The position numbers and the translations under genes were made by a program. A stretch of DNA of 64,000 nt from Bromus sterilis (taxonomy: Eukaryota > Streptophyta > Magnoliopsida > Poales > Poaceae): the NCBI GenBank assembly GCA_950022295.1, contig OX465595.1, forward strand, positions 220,127,770-220,191,769, read 5' to 3'. The notes below the pieces were generated by a model. It had not been told where the DNA came from and searched no databases. It was given only the letters and a program-made list of their open reading frames with translations. Of this stretch, positions 1 through 11,500 are shown piece after piece; within the stretch, counting starts at the first letter, position 1; each line of letters opens with the position of its first letter.

Positions 1-291
1 GTCGCCCCCATCGATCTGGAGACTCGGGACAAGATTATCAAGGAGCTGCAGGACAAGGTCGCCAGTCTGGAGGAGAGTAACAATATGCTGAGGAAGAGGA
101 CCAGGAGCCTGAAGCGCAAGTGCGAAGATTTGGAGGATGAGATTGATGCTCTGGATGATGGCGAGGACATCCAAAAGGAGGATAACGCCCATATCAGTGA
201 TGATGAGGACTGGATGGATGAGGAGTACGAGGAGGCTCCGAACACTGATGATGAGGACTTCATCGATGATCGCGATGAGGATGAGATCTAG
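1..291 (+). CDS. C-terminal part of an extra ORF upstream of gag (coiled coil plus acidic tail)
   Basis: The frame is open from base 1 to the stop at 289-291, giving about 96 residues; the start is off the window. The first half has heptad-like spacing (KELQDKVASLEESNNMLRK), suggesting a coiled coil, followed by a basic stretch (RKRTRSLKRKC) and a strongly acidic Asp/Glu tail. There is no zinc knuckle or capsid motif, so it is not gag; gag starts 240 bp downstream. I infer that it is the end of the additional first ORF some grass Gypsy elements carry before gag. The fragment in element G (7823-8394) may be the N-terminal counterpart. Function unknown. Confidence 0.6.
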   Translation, partial: VAPIDLETRDKIIKELQDKVASLEESNNMLRKRTRSLKRKCEDLEDEIDALDDGEDIQKEDNAHISDDEDWMDEEYEEAPNTDDEDFIDDRDEDEI

Positions 292-531
292 GCGTCGTTA
301 GTTGTTGGATGCCCTTTTGGAGATTTGCGTTAGACGTTGCCTATGTGGTCGGTTACCTGTAAGACTTGATTATGTATGAGACTTATGCTATCGTTATGCT
401 ACCATGTGGTGATTGCTAGTTGCATGATTATTACCTATTTTATAAGTCTTGCTTGTGTGTGATAACTACATTGTTAGGGACTTACCCCCTTGTAGACTAA
501 ATTCCCTCTTATCTTGCGCAACAACCTCAGG

Positions 532-1635
532 ATGCCGAGAAGCTCCCGCGCCAACCCAAGTGGATCCGGTGACGCGCCACCGCCACCACCCGACCCAAAC
601 ATGGCGCATCTTGTGCGACTGCTGATGGAGGAGCGCCAGGCCGCTCGTGACGAGCGCCAGGCGAACATGGCTGCACTCCAGCAGCTAGTCCAGGCGGCCA
701 CCAATGCCAACCAAGGAGGCGAAGGAGCTGGTGGGAATGAGGAGCCCAGGTCTCGGCTCCGATACTTCGAGAACACCAACCCTCCGGTGTTTTTGCAGAC
801 GAAGGAGCCTTTGGATGCTAAGGATTGTCTCCGCACCATGGAGAACAATCTCGTTGTCGCCGCTGTTGGAAACAATGAGAAGGTCCTGTATGCCACCCAC
901 TACCTCACCGGCACCGCAAGGAGCTGGTGGGAAGGAGTGCGTGCCCGTCTTCCTAAGGGGCAAGTACTCACCTGGGCGGAGTTCTCTGAGAAGTTCAAGA
1001 AGGCGCACATCCCGACTGCACTGATCAGGAGGATGAAGGACAAGTTCCGCCACCTCAAGCAAGGGGGCATGACTGTGGTTGGATATCTTGACCGCTTCAC
1101 TCAGCTGTCGAGGTATGCCCCGGAGGAGGTGGACACCGAGGAGAAGCGAAAGGACCGTTTCCTGGATGGACTGCATGATGACCTGCAGGTTGTCCTGGTG
1201 GCAATGCAGTTTCCCGATCTTGAGTCTCTTGCCGATGTTGCTATCATGATGGAGGGCAAGCTCAAGATGGCCTCTAAGAACCGCAAGCGCCGCATGATGC
1301 AGCAGGGTGGATCCAGCAACCCCCGACTCCGTCCAACACATCCACCAAGGCCAGCACCCCAGCCTCAAAGGAGCCCTTACCCAGCACCACGCCCCAGTGC
1401 TCCTGCTCGCCCTGGTGGAGTTCCGCGCCCAGCAGGCGGAGTTCCCCGTGACCCTGCATCAGAAGTGATCTGCTTCAAGTGTGGCCAGAAGGGTCACTAT
1501 GCCATTACCTGCACCAATAAGGCAAATGCTGCCCCACACCCAAATGCTCCCCGATGGAGTTTAGATAGAGTACACCGACAAGGAAGAGACTGCCCGAGCC
1601 TTCTGTCATTAGAGTGTCTCGGTGCCACCACTTGA
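532..1635 (+). pseudogene. gag: gag of element F (capsid and CCHC nucleocapsid), fused to a deletion junction
   Basis: Starts at ATG 532 (MPRSSRANPSG), the first ATG before an unbroken gag frame. A proline-rich and charged N-terminus is followed by the retrotransposon gag core, with motifs such as YLTGTARSWWEGV and VGYLDRFTQLSRYAP. A proline- and arginine-rich linker follows, then one zinc knuckle, C-x2-C-x4-H-x4-C (CFKCGQKGHYAITC), starting at base 1471. From about base 1555 the normal continuation into protease is missing: the frame runs into unrelated residues and stops at 1635. Gag forms the particle and binds RNA. The capsid and knuckle are intact, but the gag-pol fusion is broken. Confidence 0.85.
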
Positions 1636-2645
1636 GGAGGTGAAGGTTGTATGTGAATTCCCGGACGTCTTTCCGGAGGAGCTACCCGGTATGCCGCCTG
1701 ATCGGGATATCGAGTTTATGATAGAGTTAGTGCCTGGCACAGCCCCTAACGCACAGAGACCCTACCAGATGAATGCCGAAGAACTGGTTGAGTTGAAGAA
1801 ACAGCTGAATGACATGCTCCAGAAGGAAATGATTCGACCCAGTGCTTCTCCCTGGGGTTCGCCAGTTCTCTTTCTGGACAAGAGAGACGGCACCATACGC
1901 ATGTGTGTGGACTACCGTAAGCTGAACGAAGTGACCATCAAGAACAAGTATCCGCTCCCCAAGATCGAGGATCTTTTTGACCAGTTGAACGGAGCCCGAG
2001 TCTTCTCCAAGATCGATCTAAGGACCGGATATCACCAGTTGAAGGTCCGCGAGTTGGACATCCCCAAGATAGCTTTCACGACCCGCTATGGTTTGTTCGA
2101 GTACACTGTCATGTCTTTCGGACTTACCAATCCCCTGACCTATTTCATGAATCTCATGAACAAGATCTTCATGAAGTATCTCGACAAGTTTGTGGTGGTG
2201 TTCATTGACGACATCCTGATATATTCCAAGACCGAAGAAGAGCACGCCGATCATTTGTGCTTAGTCCTCGAGACTTTGCGTGAGCACCAGTTGTACGCCA
2301 AGTTCAGCAAGTGCGAGTTCTGGCTCAAGGAAGTCGGATTTTTGGGACATGTATTGTCAGAAGGAGGAATATCCGTCGACCCCGCCAAGATTCAGTCCGT
2401 CATAGACTGGACAACTCCGACCACAGAGTGAAGTTAGAGGATTCCTTGGACTAGCGGGATACTACCGCAAGTTCGTGGAAGGCTTCTCCAGCATCGCCCG
2501 ACCCATGACCCAGCTGCTAAAGAAGGAACAGAAGTTTGTGTGGACGGAAAAGTGTGAATCCAGTTTCCAGGAGTGTAAGAGGAGATTGGTATCCGCCCCA
2601 GTGTTGACGATGCCTGACCTGACCAAGATCTTTGATGTGTACTGA
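1619..2645 (+). pseudogene. pol: Reverse transcriptase of element F; protease deleted
   Basis: Begins at the linker normally found between protease and RT (EFPDVFPEELPGMPPDRDIEF). RT motifs follow in order: SPWGSPVLFLDKRDGT, RMCVDYRKLNEVTIKNKYPLP, KIDLRTGYHQLKV, the catalytic box FIDDILIYSK (FIDD at 2201-2212) and KCEFWLKEVGFLGHV. No D-S/T-G protease motif lies between the gag zinc knuckle and this point, so the protease was deleted at about 1555-1620. The frame ends at TGA 2429-2431, where the sequence is one or a few bases short of the usual reading. RT then resumes in another frame (YYRKFVEGFSSIARPMTQLL). A TGA at 2643-2645 replaces the Cys codon of the RNase H YCDAS motif. Confidence 0.9.
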
Positions 2646-4547
2646 GATGCATCGAAGGTTGATTTGGGTTGTGTTCTTATGCAAGTGGGCAAGGTGATTG
2701 AGTACCTGCCACGACAATTGAATCCGCACGAGTTGAACTACCCCACACATGACTTGGAGCTAGCCGCTGTTGTGCTTGCTCTCAAGAGATGGAGACATTA
2801 CTTGATGGGTCACCGTTGCGACATATACACAGACCATAAGAGCCTTAAGTACATTTTCTCGCAGAAGGAGTTGAACATGAGGCAAAGGAGATGGATCGAG
2901 TTGATCAAAGACTACGATCTCGAGATTCACTACCATCCTGGCAAGGCCAATGTGGTAGAAGATGCCCTCAGCTGCAAGCCATGCACACTTAATGCGATGA
3001 TCAGAGAGACGCAACCAGCTCTGCACGAGGAGTTCGAGAAGCTGGGTTTGGAACTTGTTACACCCGATTTTCTGGCTCTCCTTGAGCTGACCCTGACTCT
3101 ATTTGATCAGATCAAGGAGGCACAGACGGGACACGATAGTATTGAGGGAATCAAGAAGAAGATGCCCCTCGGCAAGGCCCCGAAGTTCACGATAGATGAT
3201 GAAGGAGTTCTTTGGTTCGATGCCCGATTGTGTGTGCCCGATATAGAGGAGTTGAAGCTCACTATCCTGAAGGAAGCTCACGATACAACTTACTCCATCC
3301 ACCCTGGAGGGACTAAGATGTATCAAGACCTGATGGACTGGTTCTGGTGGCACGGTATGAAGCGTGAAATTTCCTTGTATGTCGCCAAGTGCAACATCTG
3401 CCAGAGAGTGAAAGCGGAACACCAGAGACCTGCAGGATTGCTGCAACCACTCAGAGTTCCTGAATGGAAGTGGGAACAAATAGGCATGGACTTCATCACA
3501 GGTCTACCAAGGTCGAGCAAAGGACATGACTCTATCTGGGTTATCGTCGATCGACTCACCAAGGTAGCGCACTTCATCCCAGTGCGAACCACCTATCGAG
3601 GAGACCAGGTGGCAGAATTGTACATGTCGAGGAACGTATGCCTAGACGGAGTCCGGAAGGAGATTGTGTCTGACCGAGGTACCCAGTTTACCTCGAGGTT
3701 CTGGAAGCAAGTCCAGGAGGCACTAGGAACCAAGCTCACATTCAGCACAGCCTATCACCCAAAGACTGGAGGCCAGACCGAGCGAGTGAACCAGATACTA
3801 GACGATATGATCCGAGCATGTGCTCTAGCCTACGGTTCCAAGTGGGAAGACTTCTTGCCCTATGCAGAATTCTCCTACAACAATAGCTACCAGTCGAGTT
3901 TGCAGATGGCACCATTTGAAGCTCTGTATGGGAGGAAGTGTCGCACGCCCCTGAACTGGTCTCAGACCGGAGAAGGGAAGATTTTCGGACCCGATGTTCT
4001 GAAAGAGGCCGAAGAGCAGGTCCAGTTGATTCGTGAGCGTCTCAAGACCGCTCAGTCTCGTCAGAAGAGTTATGCCGACCCCAAGCGTCGAGAGGCGACT
4101 TTTGCAGTTGGAGATTTTGTGTATATCCGAGTCACCCCATTGAAGGGAATGCAGCGATTCCATGTGAAGGGAAATCTAGCACCCCGATACATCGGATCGT
4201 TTGAGGTGATAGCCAGACGAGGCCAAGTTGCCTATCAGTTGAGACTGCTAGCAAAGCTATCCGATGTGCACGACGTCTTCCACGTATCGCAGCTCCGAAA
4301 GTTTCTGGAGGTGCCGGACAAGCCCGATGTTTTCAAGAACATCGATCACCGCACGGTGGACATCAACCAGGATCTCACATACCGCGAGACGCCCCTTCGT
4401 ATCCTGGAAGAAGACACCCGAGTCACCCGTAAGCGCGCGATCAAGTTCCACAAGGTCCAGTGGACAAATCACACAGAGGAGGAAGCCACCTGGGAACGGG
4501 AGGACTACCTCAAGCGCGAGTTCCCGTATCTCTTCACTAATTTGTGA
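2646..4547 (+). pseudogene. pol: RNase H, integrase and chromodomain-like C-terminus of element F
   Basis: Open without a stop from the RNase H Asp (DASK) to TGA 4545-4547. RNase H shows LNYPTHDLELAAVVLAL and YTDHKSLKYIF. The integrase zinc-binding region has the His pair (AHDTTYSIHPG) and CNIC. The catalytic core has the full triad: GMDFITGLP, VSDRGTQFTS and GQTERVNQ. The C-terminal domain (GDFVYIRVTPLKG, APRYIGSFEVIARRG, VHDVFHVSQLRK) and a chromodomain-like tail (KVQWTNHTEEEATWERED) follow. This would nick and join element DNA into host chromatin. By sequence the integrase looks intact, although the polyprotein upstream is broken. The stop codon overlaps the hairpin at 4546. Confidence 0.9.
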
Positions 4548-4565
4548 ATCTCGGGGACGAGATTC
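4546..4565 (+). promoter_or_regulatory. Hairpin upstream of the polypurine tract, element F
   Basis: GAATCTCG, a four-base loop (GGGA), then CGAGATTC: a perfect 8-bp stem. It overlaps the pol stop codon and ends 19 nt before the 3' LTR. The same structure sits at the same distance in elements A, B and D. Confidence 0.65.
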
Positions 4566-4570
4566 TTTTT

Positions 4571-4582
4571 AAAGGGGGAAGG
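4571..4582 (+). other. Polypurine tract of element F
   Basis: AAAGGGGGAAGG, all purine, two bases before the TGTCAC start of the 3' LTR. This is the position where Gypsy elements prime plus-strand DNA synthesis. Confidence 0.85.
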
Positions 4583-4584
4583 TC

Positions 4585-7500
4585 TGTCACATCCCGACTT
4601 TTATTACCCTGTTATTAGAGTAGCAAAAATGAGGGGTAACAAAAACTTTCTAAAGTTGTGATGTGATGAAAATAATATTGCCCTGCCATGCTTGCTTTAT
4701 GCTTTGTTGCTATGCCATGCTTGACTTGTGCTAATGCCATACTTGTTTTCCCTGGTCATGCTAAAAAGAATCAACCAATGAAAATAATTAGCACCTACCA
4801 CACAGATTGATCTACCAAAATATCACCACCCTAGCATATTAGCATCACTAATATTTTGACCAACTATTTGAATAATGAAAAATACCTCTATAGCAGAAAG
4901 TATTTAATAAATGTTTTTCAAAAATGCTAATTAATTTATTACTATTACTATAATAGTAATAATATTTTTAACCCAATTAAAAATATCTTAAAAAAATTCT
5001 AAATAAATTAGAATAATACTCTTGGATCTTTATAAATTATTTTTGAGGTTTACAATTTAAGATTTCGTTTCATATTCAAAAAAAACCGAGGAGAAGTTTT
5101 TGTAAAACTGGTTTTGTTGGTTAAAAAAAAGGAACCTACCCTACCTGGGCCGCAGCCCATCTCCCTCTCTCTCTCTCCAGCCCGCATGACACCCCCCACA
5201 CCTACGTTATCAGAAGGCCCCCCTGCTGACGCAAGCCAGATGACGGCAGCCCTCGCCACTTCCCTCATCGGCCAGTAGACGAGGAGGTCGCCCTCTCCTC
5301 TCGCCTCTCCCGCTCCCGCACCCCTCCCTTGCCTCGCTTTAACAGGGGAGCACCCCAGCCTCCCCAGCTCCTCACTCATCCTCGCTCCAGCGCCCTCACC
5401 ACACCCACTTGCCCGAGACAGAGAGAAGCCGAGGGGAAGAAGAAGGAAGGGAAGGAAGGAAGAAAGGAGGAAGAAGAAGAAGGAGAGGAGGGAGAGGTCG
5501 GCGCGCCTCTCCACCTCCGCCACCTCTCGCCGGAGTCGGCGCCGGCGAGGAGCCGCGCTAGGAGGACCGCGCCGACCGCCCCGAGCCCCGACGACCCCAA
5601 GCCAGAGCCCCTGCACGCCCCCCGTCTACCCCGACCCGTGGTCAACCCCAACGCCCCAGGCAGCCGCCTTCGTAAAAAACGGAGCCCCCTGCCCGTTCCG
5701 CACGCCCGCCGCCCTTCCACGCTACCCGCCGACGCTCCGAGCCCCCCCAGTGAGCCTTCCAGCCATCTCCCTGTTCGCCATGGCGCCCCAAAAACCCTCG
5801 TCGCGCCGCCTTTTTGGGCAAAAAATGGAACCCCCTAGGGACCCCCTACCACCGCCGCCACTTGCCACCGGCCTCCGGCCGCCGGAGGGCCTGCGGCGAG
5901 GCCCCTTGGCCTCCCCTGCCCGCCATGGCCTGTGAGGCCGAGCCGACCGAGCCCCTGGGGAAGAAGATTCCCTGGCCGTCCGATCTTCCTAGATCTAACG
6001 GCCCAGGGTGCCCCATACCCCTTCGGTTTTTTTAAATAACTTACTGCTGCGCTGTGCTGGGCTCGACCCGTTTTCAAAAAAAGAGAAACATTGCTCGTGT
6101 GCGCCAGATAGCCGGGCCGGCCTGCTGAGCCCTTCTCTTTTGTTTTAAATCTGGAAAGCTTAAATAATTTTAGACAAATAACCGTAGCTCAGAAAATTAT
6201 GAAATAAATTTTGTGTGGACTAGAAAATTGTGTTTTATTTTTCTGTATGTTTGGAATAATTTTTATGCAGTACAAAAATAATTGCTTTAGTTTAAACTAG
6301 TTAATTGTGCTTTTTAGCAGCTAAGAATAGTTTTAATCAATTCCGTGTAAACCCTAAAAATGTAATGTTGATTTGTATATACTCCTGTGATTATTCTTGA
6401 TTTTTCTGTATGTGTAGAATATTATTTGTCTTAAGTAAATTTGTGACCCTTTTTATTATTATTATTATTATTATTATTAATATTGCTAGTTTATTTTCCT
6501 ATTTAACTTATGTTAGTACTATTTGATTGTTAGTTTAATATTAAACCAGCAGATGGTCAGTAGGTCTTTGCTATGAACTTGGTTATGGAAATAAAACAAA
6601 TTAATAAGTTGTTAATGAATAAATTAACAAAAAAACATAACTTAATCTTGTTGTGGTAATCCTATTAAATTTTTTCCAATGCCTTGTTGTGGTATTCAAC
6701 TTTGAAGTGGTTATTTAGTATTTCAATGCTAGTACAAATGGTTCTTTTAATTACCTGTTGTTTGATAGTGAAGTTGAGTGTTGTGTGCCTTGTTTGTTTT
6801 GCCCGGTTGTAATGGTGAGTTTGTTTCTTCCGCAACGTGTAGACGATACGCCGTACGTTGCAGGTGAAGACTCCTCCCTTGCCGCCGAAGAAGCCTATCC
6901 AGGGTACATCGCCGAGGAAGGCAAGCCACCGTCAAACTCAAAACCCCGCATTACCATTTCTTTTACCTTTCTTGTATCACTTATATTATATCATGCTAGT
7001 ATTATATGTTCATATGGTCTGGGGGTTGTAATAGTTATATTAGAAAAACTCCACACCACCCAATAGCCTACCTATTAGGGAAAAACTAAGTAGAACCCCG
7101 ATGATCCGGGCATTCTGTCGAAACCATCACTCAGCTCTAGTATTTAGCATTATATAACAACTTGGAAAGTCATACTTCATCCTATATGGTACGGCATACG
7201 CCTAAGAAGGTGGTAATGTCGGGTTTGTGGAACATCGTCGGACATGGACAAAGTCTGGAGGGACTCTCTATATATGCCGCCAAAATCTAGCATTATAGTA
7301 CAACCACTTTACTCTCGTATGGAACAGGGCTAGTTGGAAGCTTGTTTGTCTTAGTACGGGGGTCCTATAACTACACATGGATGTGTGAACCCACGAATCC
7401 GATAGCCCTCGAAGTCGATGGGTGAAATTCGCTAGGCTTAGTGTCGGAAGGAACCTGGGTGCTCTTCGACTACGGTGCAGGCTTGGGACCAAGAGGAGCA

Positions 7501-7790
7501 TGCTCTGTCACACGGAAATTCCATGCACTACACAAGGGGTGGATTCACCTGTACTAGAGCAGACAAGGGGAAAACTAAAGTCGATTATCCGAGACCCGCA
7601 TACGGAAGTATGACAATCCGTGGGGACACACAACGGATGTATCGAATGTGGTGGGTAAAGTGTACAACCTCTGCAGAGTGTAAATCTATTCGAGTAGCCG
7701 AAGTCCACGGTCATGGACAGCTAGGGAGGCCACACTTTGTGGGGAATAGATGAGAAGCCCGGTACTGAGTTTATGGTTCGCGACGATGAT
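4585..7790 (+). repeat. 3' LTR of element F, truncated at its right end
   Basis: Starts with TGTCACATCCC directly after the polypurine tract. A TATA-like box lies at 5030-5038 (TTATAAATT), followed by a GC-rich block at about 5150-5950 that contains CT runs and a purine-rich stretch near 5420-5490. The rest is AT-rich, with a TTA microsatellite at 6453-6480. At about 7695-7715 there is the motif (CCACGGTCATGGAC) found roughly 0.8 kb before the end of the LTR in element D. That suggests about 0.6-0.8 kb of the end is missing. Open frames in this LTR have no recognisable domain and are not annotated. Confidence 0.8.
6453..6480 (+). repeat. TTA microsatellite
   Basis: About nine uninterrupted TTA units inside the LTR of element F. 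Confidence 0.9.
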
Positions 7791-7822
7791 GTTGATATTG
7801 TTGGAAAAAGGTTGGAATTGAC

Positions 7823-8394
7823 TTATCCAAATACATTGTGGGAAATGAAATCTGACGGCGGGTTGCCGCGGGTCGCGGGAGTGAGCGGAGAAGTCGACAA
7901 CGATAGGGTTGCGGCAAGAGCTCTCCTTGCATCCCTTGCATCACGGACTAGCTCGACGATGAGGGCGTACTGGGAAATCATGTAGCGAGACATGGTGATC
8001 ACCGCCGCATCGGCTTCTGCCAAAGGGCGAGGAAACCTTACTTGCTGCGGAGTCGCACCCAAGGTGGGGTAGAAATGGAAGGCGTGATTCTGATGCATCG
8101 CACTCTCCTGGTGGCGTAGGCCTAAGAGGCCCGCCATCGCGGCAAGCTGAATGGCACGATTTGGGGTAGAAGCGGGTCCACCCTGGAAGTTGTAGGAGCG
8201 CACGCCGATGGGATGGTGGAGGTCATGTAGACGCTGGCACGGTACTCAAGTAGCTGCCCTCCGATCGGCGTCTGAGAAACTTGGTACCTTGGAAGCTCTC
8301 CACTGGGGTAGAGAGTCCACCAAACGTCTACAAGGAGGTAGTCAAAGTTGGTTGCGGACGAGGATCCTGTGTAGCCCACCGGGTATTCCTCCAT
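7823..8394 (-). pseudogene. Extra ORF at the 5' end of element G, broken
   Basis: Starts about 180 bp inside the 5' LTR (MEEYPVGYTGSS). A first frame runs from 8394 to about 8122 and a second continues from about 8203 to 7823, so there is one frameshift around 8130-8200. Recognisable stretches are YQVSQTPIGGQLLEYRASVYM, LPQIVPFSLPRWRAS, YNFQGGP, AAMAGLLGLRHQES and MSRYMISQYALIVELVRDARDAR. There is no zinc knuckle or RT motif. Its position just after the primer-binding site makes it the first ORF of the element. It may be the N-terminal half of the type of protein whose C-terminal half lies at 1-291. Function unknown. Confidence 0.5.
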
Positions 8395-8557
8395 CTACAC
8401 TCGTCAGATCAGATCGTTAGCAAAAACATAGCGTCTATATGCAACAAACAAATGCAGCAGGCAAAAGCATCACACAAACAAGCTATACATTACCTCTAAC
8501 GTCAATCTAACGTCATTCTAACGTTCGCGCGGGCTAGCGGGTCCTACAGCCAGTCCT

Positions 8558-8569
8558 GCTCTGATACAA
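8558..8569 (-). other. Primer-binding site of element G (iMet-type)
   Basis: On the minus strand the sequence just after the LTR reads TTGTATCAGAGC, close to the plant initiator-Met tRNA site TTGGTATCAGAGC but lacking one G. It is followed by AGGACTG, as in element A. Confidence 0.75.
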
Positions 8570-8574
8570 CCCGT

Positions 8575-11500
8575 TGTGGCACCCCGGCTCAGAGGACCGG
8601 AACGCCCCGTGCACCAGCCCAGAGATCAAGTCTTCTGGAACACGGCGCTGATTGGTATAGAATTGAACAACTTTCTATTACCGAAGATAGGAGTACACGA
8701 GGTCTATTACAATGCTAGCGGAGACACAGCTTGCTCCTCAGGCTAGCCTCAACTCCACACCAAGAAGCAGTATAACTCTCTAGCAGCGGAATATCGACGG
8801 CAGCGGAACAACAACAACGATGATGAACTCCAATCCACAGGGACACTGGCTGGGACACCTCCTAGCTCGCAAACACAGGGAACGTCGCCCTACGCATCCA
8901 AAGCATGGCCTGCAAATCTGGCATAACACGCCAGGTCAGTACATTGAATGTACTTGCAAGCTCACAACAACCATGCAACAAGGCAAAACAATAACATGGC
9001 AACAGCTTAAAGTATATTAGTGAATTAAACAGGTGAGCAACAATATCATGCAAACAGATAATCATCAAGCATATTAACAGCATTAAGACTAATGCACACA
9101 CAATGGACCCACGTGATCGTCGCACGATCACGTGGCTTACCTCGGAGCCCTTACAGACTCAAGCACCGGGTCACTTCGTGACCAATCACTTCCATAGGTC
9201 ATATCATGACAAAACGTGTCATCGCACGACCATCCAACGGGTTAGGTGTCCTCCGTTACCACCCAACCAATCCACTCATCGCATGACCATCCACTTACCA
9301 CAAACTTACCACCGAACTCATGTTGATCATAAGGTGTGACCTAGTACGAACTGTGTCCCATGACCGAGGACGCGGCTATTCGAATAGATTTTGACTCTCC
9401 AGAATTTGTGCACTTTACCCACACTATGGAGTTCTTCCTCCATCCAGCACCTCGGTACTTGTCCCACGGGATCCTTGGAACTCGTATCGCAGGAGTGGAC
9501 TAGGACTTCTCCAACGAGACCGATATACCAAGTGTCCCTCTTACCGTATCACCGACATTCCATCTTGGGTAGCCCTGTGGTTAGGTGTCCACGTTACCAC
9601 CAGAACCACTCGGCCACCTTGTGGCAAATACTGTCCCAATGGGGACTGAGCTCATAACAATACTAGCTATCAAGGTTATCACCACCTACCGGTCCAGGGT
9701 AGCATGTGTGCATAACCTCCCCTATAGGGTGATACAAATAAGAGAACTCAATGGCAGACCGAATCAAGGCCCGCCCATACAGGCAAATGTGGCTGCACGG
9801 ATAAGCCCGGTTCGGTGGCACCTGATCAACTTGTCACGAAGCCTATCTCCAACAACGAACACAAGCATCAGGTGCAACATGAGTATCAGATCATGACAAT
9901 GCATAGCATATTAACATGACAGTTTCAGATATGATCAAACATATTTTTAGTTGGTGAACTTATCCGTGTTACAAAGATTAAGCTATTAACATGCCAACAT
10001 TATGAATGAAGTTAAGCATAACTTAGGCACAACATGAGGAGGTGCAACATGAGCAGCTTAACATGATATTGGTATGTTGTGGTTACGATGATTCATGGCA
10101 TAACATGGCAATGATATGATCAAGGAATAGCATGCGTATAACATGGCAAAACATAGCATAGAAATAGCATATTCAAGGATAGCCTGGCAATGATAACATC
10201 AAACATAAAACGGCACATGATCATGATCCACGATATAAGCATATCATCGAACAAAAAATTATAGAAGCACGTCAAAGCTTTGGAAAGGTTCAAAGGGTAT
10301 TGTGGCTTGCCTTTCACCAGAGGAGTGTGAAATACTCCCGGATCTTCAACACAAGCAAAACCATGCAAAACATTTTATAAAAATGAACGGGCAAAAGCTC
10401 AAACGCCATCTTTTGTTTGACCAGAAAATAAAATCATAAAACATCGCATGAAACCTATGCCAAACTGAAGAGGAGCTCGATGCGAAAACAACGCAAAAAG
10501 AATCGCCTCATTTGGACTTAAGGTTGAGGAGATATTCACAAAACGGTGTCGGGAGGGCTAGATTTGGGTGGAATACGCTTTCCATAAGCTGAAAGCGCAT
10601 TTTCGGCTGAAGCTGATGGAAAATACGCTTTCTATATTAGAAAACGCAATTTGGTCTGAAGGGCCAGGAATATGCTTTCGAATAGCAAAAACGTATTCTA
10701 GCGGAAACCGCCTCCACGTGAAGAAAACGGGCCACGGGTTGCGGCCACTTACAGGCGGGGCCCGCCCGTCAGCCTTCTCTCTCTCCTCCCCTGCTCCTTC
10801 TCTTCTCCCTGTGGTCGCAGAATCAGGGGACTGGGCCTTGCCACTGTCGTCGGTGGCCAGCGCGGGCGGGGCTGCCGTGGAGGACTCGTGTGCGGCGAGC
10901 CGGGCCGTGCCCGCTGGTGCCCGTGGCGCCGCGCCGGGTAGCCAGTGGCGACGGGGCACCCGGGGCAGAGCGCGGCGGCTGCGGCGGCTCGGCTGTAGCC
11001 GTGGCCGTGCGGCGCGCTGCCGGCGAGGGAGACGTGGCACCTGGCCCAGTCAGCGGCGGAGCTCACCAAGGAGGGGACCGAGGCCTCGCGGGGAGCAGGG
11101 GGAGAGGCGACTGCGGGAATTTTGGCCGGAGGGGGCGGCGGGCGTGGTGGTCAGAGGAGGGAGAGGGGGAGCTCCGACGTCGGAATTGGGAGGGGGCTTC
11201 GAGCTAGGAGAGAGTGGGCAGACGCTGGGGTGCTGCTGGAGCTCGGGGGCGCGCAGTTTAAATAGGGGGGAGGCCGATTCTGAGCTCGGGCCAGGACAAC
11301 AGGACGGCGGCCATGGCGTGCGGATGAACAGGGGGGATGAGGGCGACGGGACATGGTGTTGTGGAGCTAGCGTGCGCGGCAAAGCCGTGCGGCGCGGTGG
11401 GACAACAAGAAAAGGACGCGCGCTCATTGTGGCTCGACGGGGTCATGAGCAGCACGCGGAGAGCGCGGCTAGAGCCCGCCAATGGCGTGGCCACCAAGAT

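Larger units (their letters stand above)
1..7790 (+). mobile_element. Element F: partial Ty3/Gypsy (Tekay-type chromovirus) retrotransposon
   Basis: The order is extra upstream ORF, gag, RT, RNase H, integrase, chromodomain-like tail, polypurine tract and 3' LTR, which is Gypsy order. The 5' LTR and primer-binding site lie off the left edge. The tail after integrase (residues like VQW..H.EEE.TWERED) is typical of Tekay/Del chromoviruses. The 3' LTR starts at 4585 and runs at least to about 7740, then gives way to minus-strand element G. Its true end and right TSD are missing, and the junction is placed only to within about 7740-7830. Protease is deleted and pol has a frameshift and a stop, so the copy is non-functional. 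Confidence 0.85.

Noticed and set aside
2429..2670. Programmed frameshift or recoding in pol of F
   Set aside because: There is a frame loss at 2431 and a separate stop at 2643, with no slippery site plus structure at the expected gag-pol position, and protease is missing. Decay is the simpler reading.
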